Shown: positions 8,330 to 17,142 of the stretch, piece by piece
Layout of the letters: each line of letters starts with the position of its first letter
How positions within the stretch are numbered: position 1 is the stretch's first letter
DNA from: JAOAFT01 sp035390885
GTDB lineage: Bacteria; Bacteroidota; Ignavibacteria; UBA10030
DNA length: 56,558 nt
Assembly (NCBI GenBank): GCA_035390885.1
Contig: DAOOUW010000010.1
Location: 1-56,558 of the forward strand
Reading direction: 5' to 3'
Translations under genes and position numbers: made by a program
Notes under the pieces: generated by a model
The model's input: the letters and a program-made list of their open reading frames with translations, nothing else
Databases searched by the model: none
Told to the model about the DNA's origin: nothing

Positions 8330-11300
8330 ATGTTTAAACAACTGACAGATAAGATCAATTACCACGAACTTGAGACCTCGATACTTCAGTTTTGGGAATC
8401 GAATAATATTTTCAAGAAAAGTATTACAACACGGAGTGGAAAACCACAATTTACCTTTTACGAAGGACCTCCAACTGCAAATGGCAAACCCGGCATTCAC
8501 CATGTTATGGCGCGCACGCTCAAAGATATTGTCTGTCGCTATAAAACGATGACAGGATTTCAGGTGCCACGCAAAGCGGGCTGGGATACCCACGGATTAC
8601 CAGTCGAAATCGAAGTCGAAAAAAATCTCGGTATAAAACACAAATCCGAAATTATTGATTTTGGCATCGAAAAATTCAATGAGGAATGTAAGAAGTCAGT
8701 GTGGAAGTACAAATCGGATTGGGAAGAAATGACGCGTTCGATGGGATATTGGGTCGATCTCGAGCATCCTTATATAACTTTCGAGAACAACTACATCGAA
8801 TCAATCTGGTGGGCTCTCAAACAGTACTTTGAAAAAGGTTACATCTACAAAGGATATAAAATTCAACCATACTGCCCTCGATGCGAAACGCCTCTTTCCT
8901 CGCACGAAGTATCTTTAGGATATAAAGATGTAAAAGATCCTTCGGTGTATGTTCTTTTCAAAGTAAAGGGAGAAGAAAATACCTACTTCCTTGTGTGGAC
9001 AACAACGCCGTGGACGCTGATTTCGAACGTAGCGCTTGCGGTTCATCCCGATATTGACTACGTAAAAGTTGAATACCATCATCACAACCTCATCCTTGCC
9101 GAGGCGCGCCTCTCGGTACTTGATGGCGAGTATACAATTCTCGAACGCTTCAAAGGTTCTGCACTTGTTGGAAAAGAGTACGAGCGACTTTACTCATACC
9201 ACCAGGTAAAAGAAAAAGGATGGTATGTCGTTTCAGCAGAGTTCGTTACCACAGACGATGGCTCTGGCATTGTCCACATTGCGCCAGCCTACGGCGAAGA
9301 TGATTATCAAGTTGGACAGAAATATCACCTTCCAACAATTCACCCTGTCAATACATCAGGCGCATTCAATAGCGAAGTTACTGACTTCGCCGGTAAGTTC
9401 GTCAAAGATGCCGATGCAGAGATTATTGCAGATTTGAAGAAGCGAGGCGTACTTCTCAAAAAAGAGCAACATCTCCACAGTTATCCGCATTGCTGGCGAT
9501 GCTCATCGCCTCTTCTCTACTACGCACGAGAATCCTGGTACATTCGCACAACAAAGTACGCTCAAAAGATGATCGAGCTCAACAAATCCATCCATTGGAT
9601 TCCAGAAGAAGTTGGCGCTGGAAGATTTGGGAATTGGTTAGAAGAAAATAAAGATTGGGCTCTCTCCCGCGACCGATTTTGGGGAACGCCATTACCAATA
9701 TGGATTTGTGAAAAGTGCGGCGCTCAACGCTGCGTCGGAAGCATCGAAGAATTAAAATCAGGTTCGAATGTTCCAGAACCGCTCGACCTCCACAAACCGT
9801 ATGTTGACCAGATTACGTTCCAGTGTTCGTGCGGCGGCGTTATGAAACGAACTCCTGAACTTATTGATGTCTGGTTCGATTCCGGCTCGATGCCATTTGC
9901 CCAATGGCATTATCCTTTCGAGAATAAAGAAATTTTCGAACGTTCCTACCCAGCCGATTTTATTTCGGAAGGCATTGACCAAACGCGTGGATGGTTCTAC
10001 ACGCTCCATGCAATTGGAACTTTTCTCTTTGATAAGCCAGCTTTCAAGAATGTACTCGTCAACGAACTGATCCTTGATAAGCAAGGACAGAAAATGTCGA
10101 AGTCGCGGAAGAACACTGTCGATCCGTTCATGCTTATTCAGAAGTACGGCGCCGATTCAGTACGATGGTACCTTATCACTCAAAGTCCAGTGTGGCGACC
10201 AACGCTTTTCGATGAAGAAGGCGTCGGCGAAGTACAACGGAAGTTTTTCAGCACACTGCTCAACTCGTATGCATTCTTTGCACTCTATGCAAATGTCGAT
10301 GGGTTTACCGGTGATGAATCTCTTGTACCATACAACGAGCGACTCGAAATCGATCGCTGGATTCTCTCCGAACTTAACTCGCTCATAAAACTTGTTACGG
10401 AATATTTAGAAGCATACGACCTTACAAAGGCTGCGCGAGCGATCAGCGATTTTACGATCGACCAACTCTCTAACTGGTACGTTCGGCGGAACCGACGACG
10501 ATTCTGGAAGAGTGAAAATGGAAAAGATAAAATTGCCGCATATCAGACGCTTCATGAATGCCTGCTTTCGATTTCAAAACTGATTGCTCCATTTGCACCG
10601 TTCATCGCAGAAGAGTTATATCAAAATCTTACTGGAAATACAGGTCATTCACAGGAATCAGTTCATCTCGAAATGCTTCCGGTAGTTCAGGAAAATGTTA
10701 TCAATCCAGAACTCGAGCACAAAATGGAACAAGCAATACACATTGTAAGTATCGTTCGTTCTATGAGAATGAAAGCAAACCTCAAGGTTCGTCAGCCGCT
10801 TCAAAAAATTATCATTCCGATTCTTGATGAAACTCAACGCATTGAAATCGAACAGATGAAAGATGTCATCCTTGATGAAATCAACGTTAAGTCAATCGAA
10901 TACGTTACGGATGAGACAACGATTATCAAGAAGAAAGCAAAACCAAATTTCAAAACTCTGGGACCAAAATTTGGGAAGCAGGTACAACAAATAGCATCAA
11001 GAATTCGAGAGCTCACAAATGAAGAAATTAAATCGTTGCAACAAAATGGCTCGCTTACGCTCGTCGTGGAGAACACAACAATAACAATTGACTTAGCCGA
11101 CGTCGAAATTATCCACGAAGATATTCCAGGCTGGCTCGTTGAAACCGATAGTTCATTTACCGTTGCACTCGATACCGCGCTTACGCCTGAACTCATTGAC
11201 GAAGGTTTTGCGCGTGAATTTGTCAATCGCATACAAAATCTCCGCAAAGATAATGGACTCGAAGTTACCGACCGCATTGTAATCTATCATTCTTCGAGCG

Positions 11301-11461
11301 AAAAACTATTACAGGCGCTCAACCGAATGGCAGATTACATCAAACAGGAAACTCTCGCGCTCGATATTATTCCGATAACATCGGAGCAGGCAGCTACGAT
11401 GAATGCAGTTGAAGAAGATATAAACGGTGAGAAAACTGCTATTGTAGTTAAGAAAAAATAG
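8330..11461 (+). CDS. ileS: Isoleucyl-tRNA synthetase, type 2, with swapped GIHH signature
   Basis: 1043-residue class I synthetase that charges tRNA(Ile). The KMSKS loop is at 588-592. The CP1 editing domain shows TTPWTLISN and GSGIVHIAPAYGEDD. Zinc-type cysteine pairs occur at CPRC and in the insert CEKC...CSCGG. The normal HIGH tetrapeptide is replaced by G55-I56-H57-H58 (bases 8492-8503). That 1,3-swapped GXHH motif is described for a subset of eukaryote-like IleRS2 enzymes with extreme mupirocin resistance. The C-terminal half is of the long eukaryotic/archaeal-like type rather than the E. coli type. No second ileS is seen in the window. Confidence 0.96.
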   Translation: MFKQLTDKINYHELETSILQFWESNNIFKKSITTRSGKPQFTFYEGPPTANGKPGIHHVMARTLKDIVCRYKTMTGFQVPRKAGWDTHGLPVEIEVEKNLGIKHKSEIIDFGIEKFNEECKKSVWKYKSDWEEMTRSMGYWVDLEHPYITFENNYIESIWWALKQYFEKGYIYKGYKIQPYCPRCETPLSSHEVSLGYKDVKDPSVYVLFKVKGEENTYFLVWTTTPWTLISNVALAVHPDIDYVKVEYHHHNLILAEARLSVLDGEYTILERFKGSALVGKEYERLYSYHQVKEKGWYVVSAEFVTTDDGSGIVHIAPAYGEDDYQVGQKYHLPTIHPVNTSGAFNSEVTDFAGKFVKDADAEIIADLKKRGVLLKKEQHLHSYPHCWRCSSPLLYYARESWYIRTTKYAQKMIELNKSIHWIPEEVGAGRFGNWLEENKDWALSRDRFWGTPLPIWICEKCGAQRCVGSIEELKSGSNVPEPLDLHKPYVDQITFQCSCGGVMKRTPELIDVWFDSGSMPFAQWHYPFENKEIFERSYPADFISEGIDQTRGWFYTLHAIGTFLFDKPAFKNVLVNELILDKQGQKMSKSRKNTVDPFMLIQKYGADSVRWYLITQSPVWRPTLFDEEGVGEVQRKFFSTLLNSYAFFALYANVDGFTGDESLVPYNERLEIDRWILSELNSLIKLVTEYLEAYDLTKAARAISDFTIDQLSNWYVRRNRRRFWKSENGKDKIAAYQTLHECLLSISKLIAPFAPFIAEELYQNLTGNTGHSQESVHLEMLPVVQENVINPELEHKMEQAIHIVSIVRSMRMKANLKVRQPLQKIIIPILDETQRIEIEQMKDVILDEINVKSIEYVTDETTIIKKKAKPNFKTLGPKFGKQVQQIASRIRELTNEEIKSLQQNGSLTLVVENTTITIDLADVEIIHEDIPGWLVETDSSFTVALDTALTPELIDEGFAREFVNRIQNLRKDNGLEVTDRIVIYHSSSEKLLQALNRMADYIKQETLALDIIPITSEQAATMNAVEEDINGEKTAIVVKKK

Positions 11462-11469
11462 CGTATATT
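11442..11469 (+). promoter_or_regulatory. Possible internal promoter for the DksA-like gene
   Basis: TTGTAG (11442-11447) and TATATT (11464-11469) are 16 bases apart, spanning the end of ileS. The -10 matches other promoters in this window; the -35 is only half conserved. The element ends about 50 bases before the downstream ATG. Confidence 0.4.
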
Positions 11470-11519
11470 TGTGCAAACGAATTGCCTTATACTTGAATAA
11501 ATCAAACAGGAGTAATACT

Positions 11520-12053
11520 ATGGCAAAATCAAAAAAAGCGACAAAAACAATCTCCAAAAAACGAGTCACCGCAAAACCCAAAAAAAATAAAGTTATAAAA
11601 AAGAATACAAAACTTGCCGTAAAAAAACAGAACACAAGTCGCAAGAAACACACGACTCCAAGACAACCCCGTCAGGAGGTCAAAAAGAGCTTCACAAAAA
11701 ATGATCTCGAACATTTCAAAAAAATCATTATGGAACGTCGTCAGGAAATTCTCGATGAACTGGAAGCTCTCAAATCCACAATGATGGATGTAACGACAGG
11801 ACAATATGAAATCGAAAATTCCACTTACTCACTCCATATGGAACAAGGCACCGATGCAATGGAGCGTGAAAAGACATTTCTCTTCGCTTCCCGAGAAGGC
11901 AAATTCCTTAATTATCTCGACGACGCTCTCAAACGAATCGAGAATGGCACCTACGGTTACTGCACGGAATGTGGAAACCTCATTGATAAGGAACGACTCG
12001 AAGCAGTTCCCCATGCCCATCTCTGCGTCCAGTGCAAGCTGAAAAAGAAATAA
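11520..12053 (+). CDS. DksA/TraR-family zinc-finger protein with a lysine-rich histone-H1-like N-terminal tail
   Basis: 177 residues from the ATG at 11520, which has a clean AGGAG seven bases upstream; an in-frame ATG at 11469 lacks one. The first ~57 residues are very rich in Lys, Arg and Thr, resembling AlgP or histone H1 tails. The rest is the DksA fold: a coiled coil and a C4 zinc finger (CTEC near GYCTECGNLIDKERLEA, then CVQC). DksA binds the RNA polymerase secondary channel and, with ppGpp, controls stringent-response promoters. The tail suggests additional DNA or RNA binding (inference). It lies between ileS and lspA, a recurring neighbourhood. Confidence 0.88.
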   Translation: MAKSKKATKTISKKRVTAKPKKNKVIKKNTKLAVKKQNTSRKKHTTPRQPRQEVKKSFTKNDLEHFKKIIMERRQEILDELEALKSTMMDVTTGQYEIENSTYSLHMEQGTDAMEREKTFLFASREGKFLNYLDDALKRIENGTYGYCTECGNLIDKERLEAVPHAHLCVQCKLKKK

Positions 12054-12090
12054 TGCATCGAGCAATGTTTTACAATGGAGCGCTGATAAT

Positions 12091-12720
12091 TTGAGAATTC
12101 TCTACGTAACACTTTCAATCGTTTTTATCGATCAAATAACAAAACTTCTCATCAAAGGATTTGCTATTCCGTGGGCAAACCTGTACCACGAAGGAATGTA
12201 CATCGGACAGAATATCCCTGTATTCTGTGATTTCTTACGAATCACCTATATCGAAAATCCAGGAATGGCTTTTGGCATCGAAGTCTCGAACAGACTGATA
12301 CTCACTCTGCTGGTCGCCGTTGCCATTTGCTTGTTGTTCTATTATCTCTACACCATCCGTTCAGCGCCTTTTCTCCAGAGACTTCCTTTTGCAATGATTC
12401 TTGGAGGAGCAATTGGAAATTTCATCGACCGCGTATTCTACGGCGTCATCTTCGGAGAAGGGACGCTCTTCCACGGACGCGTAGTAGACTTTATTGATGT
12501 AGATTTCTTCAACATCAACCTTTTTGGGTACCACATAGATCGCTGGGCTGTGTTCAATATTGCAGATGCTTCTGTTACTGTCGGCATTATTCTTATGCTC
12601 TTTACATACAAATCCGTTTCCAAAACAGCACCCGAACCAGAACAGCATCAAGAGCTTTCAGCGTCGGATTCACTTACCTCTCCTTCCGAGAAGAACGACC
12701 AAACTCAAAACGCCTCTTAG
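12091..12720 (+). CDS. lspA: Lipoprotein signal peptidase (signal peptidase II)
   Basis: 209-residue polytopic inner-membrane aspartyl protease that cleaves lipoprotein signal peptides before the lipidated cysteine. Motifs: FIDQITKLLIKG, NPGMAFGI, GGAIGNFIDRV, GRVVDFIDVDFF (catalytic D133) and FNIADASVTVG (catalytic D159). The start is TTG, with GGAG ten bases upstream; no in-frame ATG fits the family N-terminus. The last ~35 residues are a hydrophilic Ser/Pro/Gln-rich tail beyond the usual family length. Substrates in this window include the lipoproteins at 19617-21758 and 37285-37620. Confidence 0.94.
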   Translation: MRILYVTLSIVFIDQITKLLIKGFAIPWANLYHEGMYIGQNIPVFCDFLRITYIENPGMAFGIEVSNRLILTLLVAVAICLLFYYLYTIRSAPFLQRLPFAMILGGAIGNFIDRVFYGVIFGEGTLFHGRVVDFIDVDFFNINLFGYHIDRWAVFNIADASVTVGIILMLFTYKSVSKTAPEPEQHQELSASDSLTSPSEKNDQTQNAS

Positions 12721-12739
12721 CATAACCTTTTGCCTTCGT

Positions 12740-13717
12740 ATGACCAGCGAAGAACATCGTTCGCTTCAAATCACCGTTCCACAAGGGGAACATCCAAAGC
12801 GCATCGATGTTTATCTCGCACACCAAATAGAAAATGCAACACGGACAAAAGTCCAGGAAGCAATTGAAAACGGAAATGTTCTTGTCAATGGAAAATCCGT
12901 AAAGCCAAGTTATCAAATTGCGCCAAACGATTGTATCGAAATTACGATTCCTAAGCCGCCTCGTATCGAAGCTGTTCCAGAAAACATTCCACTCGACATT
13001 GTTTATGAAGATGACGTTTTACTCATCGTCAATAAACCCGCTGGAATGGTAACCCATCCTGCGTATGGAAATTACAGTGGAACGCTCGTCAATGCGCTCC
13101 TCTACCATTGCAATAATCTTTCAACTGTGAATACCGAACTCAGACCAGGAATCGTCCACCGACTCGATAAAGATACATCTGGACTCCTTGTTGTAGCAAA
13201 AAATAATGCAGCGCACCATTATCTCGCCAGACAATTTTCAGCGCACACAATCGAACGAGAGTACTGGGCAATTGTGTGGGGCGCATTCAAAAATCCAAAA
13301 GGAATTATCGAAGCAAATTTGGGAAGAAGTAAAAAAGATCGAAAAAAAGTAGCAGTCGTCGAAAATGGAAAACAGGCAATTACAGAATATGAAGTATTAG
13401 AAAATTGGCAATACCATACTCTCCTCCGTCTGCATTTGAAAACAGGACGCACACATCAGATTCGTGTACACCTTGCGCACATTGGACATCCCGTCTTTGG
13501 CGACCCAACTTATGGCGGAAGAAATCCTGCCTGGGGCGGAATTACAGGAAAACATTTACAATTCACCTCTCAGCTCCTTAAACACATTTCACGTCAAGCG
13601 CTTCACGCAAAAACGCTTGGCTTCCAACATCCTGTAACACACAAGTTTGTTCAATTCAACTCTCAACTCCCAGCCGATATGGAAGAAGTCCTCCACCTTC
13701 TAAATTCACAGAAATAA
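12740..13717 (+). CDS. rluD: 23S rRNA pseudouridine synthase of the RluD/RluC type
   Basis: 325 residues from ATG 12740. The open frame extends further upstream, but that part only overlaps lspA in another frame. An S4 RNA-binding domain (about 18-75) precedes the pseudouridine synthase domain; the catalytic aspartate is D143 in PGIVHRLDKDTSGLL, and RLHLKTGRTHQIRVHL is motif III. RluD isomerises uridines of 23S rRNA helix 69; exact specificity versus RluC is inferred from neighbourhood (lspA-rluD). It is the last gene of the operon that starts at yggS. Confidence 0.92.
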   Translation: MTSEEHRSLQITVPQGEHPKRIDVYLAHQIENATRTKVQEAIENGNVLVNGKSVKPSYQIAPNDCIEITIPKPPRIEAVPENIPLDIVYEDDVLLIVNKPAGMVTHPAYGNYSGTLVNALLYHCNNLSTVNTELRPGIVHRLDKDTSGLLVVAKNNAAHHYLARQFSAHTIEREYWAIVWGAFKNPKGIIEANLGRSKKDRKKVAVVENGKQAITEYEVLENWQYHTLLRLHLKTGRTHQIRVHLAHIGHPVFGDPTYGGRNPAWGGITGKHLQFTSQLLKHISRQALHAKTLGFQHPVTHKFVQFNSQLPADMEEVLHLLNSQK

Positions 13718-13732
13718 TTAGCTTTTCCATCT

Positions 13733-13755
13733 GAAGCAATACAAAACATTGCTTC
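13733..13755. terminator. Hairpin downstream of rluD, possible weak terminator
   Basis: GAAGCAAT (13733-13740) pairs perfectly with ATTGCTTC (13748-13755) around a 7-base loop, 15 bases after the rluD stop. The stem is A+T-rich and no uninterrupted T-run follows, so termination is uncertain; it could also serve the opposing cas6 relic. Confidence 0.35.
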
Positions 13756-13818
13756 CACTTTTGCAGATATTTGAAATTTCAACGTCTCGATTCCACTATC
13801 CACTATTTTGACAACTCA

Positions 13819-14019
13819 TCAAGCGACCTCCAGCATTCCAAATCCCATGCTTCCTTTTTCTCCAAGCCCTGAATCGTATGCAAGTTTGATGAGTTCAGGA
13901 TTGCCTTCGATCGTCAAAGGGCAAAGGAATCCGCGAACTCTGGTTTCGTCTTCTGTACCTTCTTTAATCGTTACCAGTTTGCTGACCTTCTGTGCGCCTC
14001 CGCGTTTGTCAAGTAGAAG
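13819..14019 (-). pseudogene. Relic of a cas6 CRISPR endoribonuclease (C-terminal quarter only)
   Basis: On the minus strand an open frame of 66 residues ends in GLGEKGSMGFGMLEV, an exact match to the Cas6 glycine-rich loop G-h-G-x5-G-h-G with a lysine inside. Before it come KVSKLVTIKEGTEDETRV and FLCPLTIEGNPELIKLAYD, which resemble the C-terminal part of Bacteroidetes-type Cas6. A complete Cas6 is about 220-260 residues; here an in-frame TAG at 14020-14022 and further stops cut the frame, and no start or catalytic N-terminal domain remains. Upstream sequence in another frame (ending EIDGILAS) is not recognisable with confidence. No repeats, spacers or other cas genes are visible. Confidence 0.65.
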
Positions 14020-14122
14020 CTAAAATTCCATCAATTTCAACAGAATGAATATTCCCGCGGAAAAATCTATTTTCTACAAATTACATGAGAAAAAATATTA
14101 TCAAAAGTTCTCTCACTTTGTG

Positions 14123-14151
14123 TTGACATTCATTGCATTGGGAGCTATTTT
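14123..14151 (+). promoter_or_regulatory. Promoter of the cyclase/TPR gene
   Basis: A perfect TTGACA (14123-14128) is followed after 17 bases by TATTTT (14146-14151), 41 bases before the ATG at 14193. GAGAG at 14181-14185 is a plausible ribosome site. Confidence 0.6.
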
Positions 14152-14192
14152 AGATTTAAGTAGTGAATTCTAAATGACAAGAGAGAGCGTTT

Positions 14193-17117
14193 ATGGCTGA
14201 ATATGCATCTGTATCTCCACGAAAATTAGCTGCAATCATGATTTCCGACATTCATTCTTTTTCCCAGAAGATGAATGAAAACAAAGAAAAAGCTCTATCA
14301 TTGCTGAAGGCGTACGAAGGGCTCATGGGAATATTGACGCTCCGATTCAGCGGAAAGATGGTAAAGTCAGTTGGAGATTTTTATACAATTGATTTTAGCA
14401 GCTCCGTGAACGCAGTTCAATGCGCCCTTGAGGCGCAACAACGACTCTGGAGTTATAATAAAGATCGTGATGCTTCTTCGCACATTGAAATTCGTATTGG
14501 CATTCACACCGGTGATGTTTTAGTACAGAATAACGAAATAGTTGGAGATGCTATTCAAATCGCATCGCTCATCGAAGCATTAGCTGAACCAAACCGCATT
14601 CTCATATCCAGCGATGTCTATCAGCAAGTAAAGAATGCCATTCCGCTAAACGTTTACAGCTTAGGAAAGTTAAAATTAAAGAACATTCCAGACCCGATAG
14701 AAATTTTTGAGGTGCTCATGGATTCAATTCCAGAATTGAGCGCTCCATCGAAGAGCGCTACACTATTCCATGAGCGACATAGCATCGACCAGGCGATTCA
14801 TAAACGAGAAGAAGAAGCTAAAGAAGCACAAAGGGTTGAAGAGATTCGTCGCCAGTCGATACAGGAACAAAAACAGAAAGAAGAAGAACATAAAAAAGCA
14901 TTAGACGAACTCTATCAAAAAGCTGAAGCTCACATGAAGCATGGGAATCTTGATGAAGCTGAGAAAACGCTGGAGATGATCGAGGCAAGAAGATCGGATT
15001 CTCCTTCTGCACAAACTCAGACGTCGTATGCATCGCTCATGGAACCAAAAGCGCGTGAAATCCATGAACGTTTGAATCGAGCAAAACAATTCCTTAATGA
15101 AGGAAAGTTAGGAGAATCAGAGAGTGAGCTTAATAAAATATTTGAATTAGAGCCTCTCCATGTTGAAGCCCAGCAGATTCTTCTCTACATCGAAGAACAG
15201 CGATATAAAAAAGAACAAGTATCGAAAGAGACACAACAACAGGAAAATACATTCCTCGATCCAACGCAACAAAAAATTAGCGATTTATTGACAAAAGTAC
15301 GGAATCACATCCAAAAAGAAGAGCTTCAGGAGGCGCGATACACAATTCGAGAAATATATCATATCGATCCGAACCACTATGCCGCAAGACAACTCGAAGA
15401 AGAAATTCGTACTGCTGAAGAAAAACGAAGCGAGCGCCTGAGACTTCAGGCAACTCAAAAGGAAGAGAGGGATCGACAGTGGCGATTAGAACAATTACGA
15501 AATAGGCTTGATGAAAAACGAAAACAACAAGCAAGGAAAGTCAAGGAACCAACGCACAAGAGTTTCACCATTCCATGGAAGTCTATTCTTATAGCATTTG
15601 GTATTGTCATTGTTCTTGGTATTATAATTTATTTCCGCGATAATATTTTCCCTTCGACAAAATCCATCGCAATTTTACCGTTGAACGGAGAAACGGCTCG
15701 AGCGTCTCAATCCCCAATCAATAAGGCGCTTCCATACCTTCTTTCGTACGATTTTGCATCGCAAAAAGGCTCAACGGTATTGAATCCAACAACAACAATG
15801 CTGTTCGAGCGAAGCGGAGATAATGTACTTCCCCTTGCACGATTTCTAAATGTGCGTTATCTCCTTGTTGGTTCTACATCAATCATCGACTCTTCTTACA
15901 CAATTTCATTCAAGCTCATTGATGCACACGATTCTACAATCGTAAATTCATTTACAACGGCGGTTACAGCTACTAACATTGGCGAGATGCGTTCTAAAAT
16001 TTTAAGAAATATTGACGATGCCATTGGTATTAAAGCGCCGATGCCAAATATCCGCTGGACAAATTCTTCGGATGCAGCAATTCGATATTTGTTTGCGTTA
16101 AGTCTGGTACCAACGATGAACACCGATATTCTTCAACGTTGTGGGCGACTCTGTGAAGCTGCTTTTATGAACGATCAAACATTTTGCTATGCGTCTCGCG
16201 ATGCAGCGCAATTTTACTATCAACTCTATGAACTCGAAGGCGATCCACAGTATGTAACGAGCGCTGCTCAAAATCTTCAGAAAGCGCTCTCTTGCTCACC
16301 AAATGATATGATGACAAGGCTGTTGCAGGCAAAATCGCTTCGACTTTCAAACAAGGTGAAGGATGCAAAAATTCTCCTTGACAATATAGCTCTCTCAGAG
16401 CCTTCAATATCCCTTCTTTATCAGGAACAGGCATATATTGCATTGATGCAAAATAGACAGACCGACGCCATTCAATACGCAAAGAAAGGTCTTATTCTCG
16501 ATCCAAAAAATCCTTGGATGTCTTTTGTTCTCGGTCTATCCAACCATAATGCCAAAATGTACGAAGAAGCTCTCCTCAATTATGAAACGGCAATCAAACT
16601 TGGGTATCCTGAACGTTTACTAACCGACGGATACCGATCGTATGTATGGCTTCAATCAGGGAAAGCTGAGCGGTGCATTCAGTACTATAGAACAATCACT
16701 GAGAAATCCTTACGTGATTACGCTGCCTTTTACAAAATAGGCCAAGCATATCAGCATGGATTGAAAATCACTGACGCCGAAGAATGGCTTACAAAAGGAT
16801 TAAAGGCGGTACAGGATGCAATTGCATACGACCCAGAAGATGCGCGCGCCCATGCGTACGCCGCATTATTCTTTTCACGACTTGGAAAGTTTTCGGATGG
16901 AGAAATAGAAATTCAAAAAGCTATTGAATTAGCGCCAGCAGACCCGGAAATTCTTTATAAGGCTGCAGAAACATATTGCATTCAAAAAGAGAAAGAGAAA
17001 AGTTTAGATTACATACGAAAGGCTTACTCACTTCGATATAACTTCGGAGAAAGATTTAATATCGATCTTGCAACAATTGCTTCGTCTCAAGAGTTTATAT
17101 CAGCGATCACCTTTTAG
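14193..17117 (+). CDS. Membrane protein with degenerate class III cyclase domain, TolB-like domain and TPRs
   Basis: 974 residues. Residues 10-175 are a class III nucleotidyl cyclase fold: metal aspartates D19 (MISDIHSFS) and D62 (KSVGDFYTIDF) and lysine K58 remain. The transition-state Asn and Arg of VGDAVNIAARLE are replaced (VGDAIQIASLIE; Q122, L126), so cAMP synthesis is doubtful. Residues 200-450 are charged coiled coil with TPR-like helices, one membrane helix spans about 464-481, then a TolB-like domain (SIAILPLNG, YLLVGSTSI) and TPR repeats to the end. It may be a nucleotide sensor or assembly scaffold. It is a single gene between the cas6 relic and the convergent malic enzyme, with its own promoter. 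Confidence 0.85.
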   Translation: MAEYASVSPRKLAAIMISDIHSFSQKMNENKEKALSLLKAYEGLMGILTLRFSGKMVKSVGDFYTIDFSSSVNAVQCALEAQQRLWSYNKDRDASSHIEIRIGIHTGDVLVQNNEIVGDAIQIASLIEALAEPNRILISSDVYQQVKNAIPLNVYSLGKLKLKNIPDPIEIFEVLMDSIPELSAPSKSATLFHERHSIDQAIHKREEEAKEAQRVEEIRRQSIQEQKQKEEEHKKALDELYQKAEAHMKHGNLDEAEKTLEMIEARRSDSPSAQTQTSYASLMEPKAREIHERLNRAKQFLNEGKLGESESELNKIFELEPLHVEAQQILLYIEEQRYKKEQVSKETQQQENTFLDPTQQKISDLLTKVRNHIQKEELQEARYTIREIYHIDPNHYAARQLEEEIRTAEEKRSERLRLQATQKEERDRQWRLEQLRNRLDEKRKQQARKVKEPTHKSFTIPWKSILIAFGIVIVLGIIIYFRDNIFPSTKSIAILPLNGETARASQSPINKALPYLLSYDFASQKGSTVLNPTTTMLFERSGDNVLPLARFLNVRYLLVGSTSIIDSSYTISFKLIDAHDSTIVNSFTTAVTATNIGEMRSKILRNIDDAIGIKAPMPNIRWTNSSDAAIRYLFALSLVPTMNTDILQRCGRLCEAAFMNDQTFCYASRDAAQFYYQLYELEGDPQYVTSAAQNLQKALSCSPNDMMTRLLQAKSLRLSNKVKDAKILLDNIALSEPSISLLYQEQAYIALMQNRQTDAIQYAKKGLILDPKNPWMSFVLGLSNHNAKMYEEALLNYETAIKLGYPERLLTDGYRSYVWLQSGKAERCIQYYRTITEKSLRDYAAFYKIGQAYQHGLKITDAEEWLTKGLKAVQDAIAYDPEDARAHAYAALFFSRLGKFSDGEIEIQKAIELAPADPEILYKAAETYCIQKEKEKSLDYIRKAYSLRYNFGERFNIDLATIASSQEFISAITF

Positions 17118-17142
17118 TAACCTTCAGAATATAGAAACCAAC

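Noticed and set aside
12560..12739. 60-residue N-terminal extension of RluD
   Set aside because: It overlaps lspA in another frame and has no resemblance to RluD proteins.
13808..14023. 71-codon plus-strand open frame between rluD and the cyclase gene
   Set aside because: Serine/proline-rich with no family likeness; it is the shadow of the cas6 relic on the other strand.
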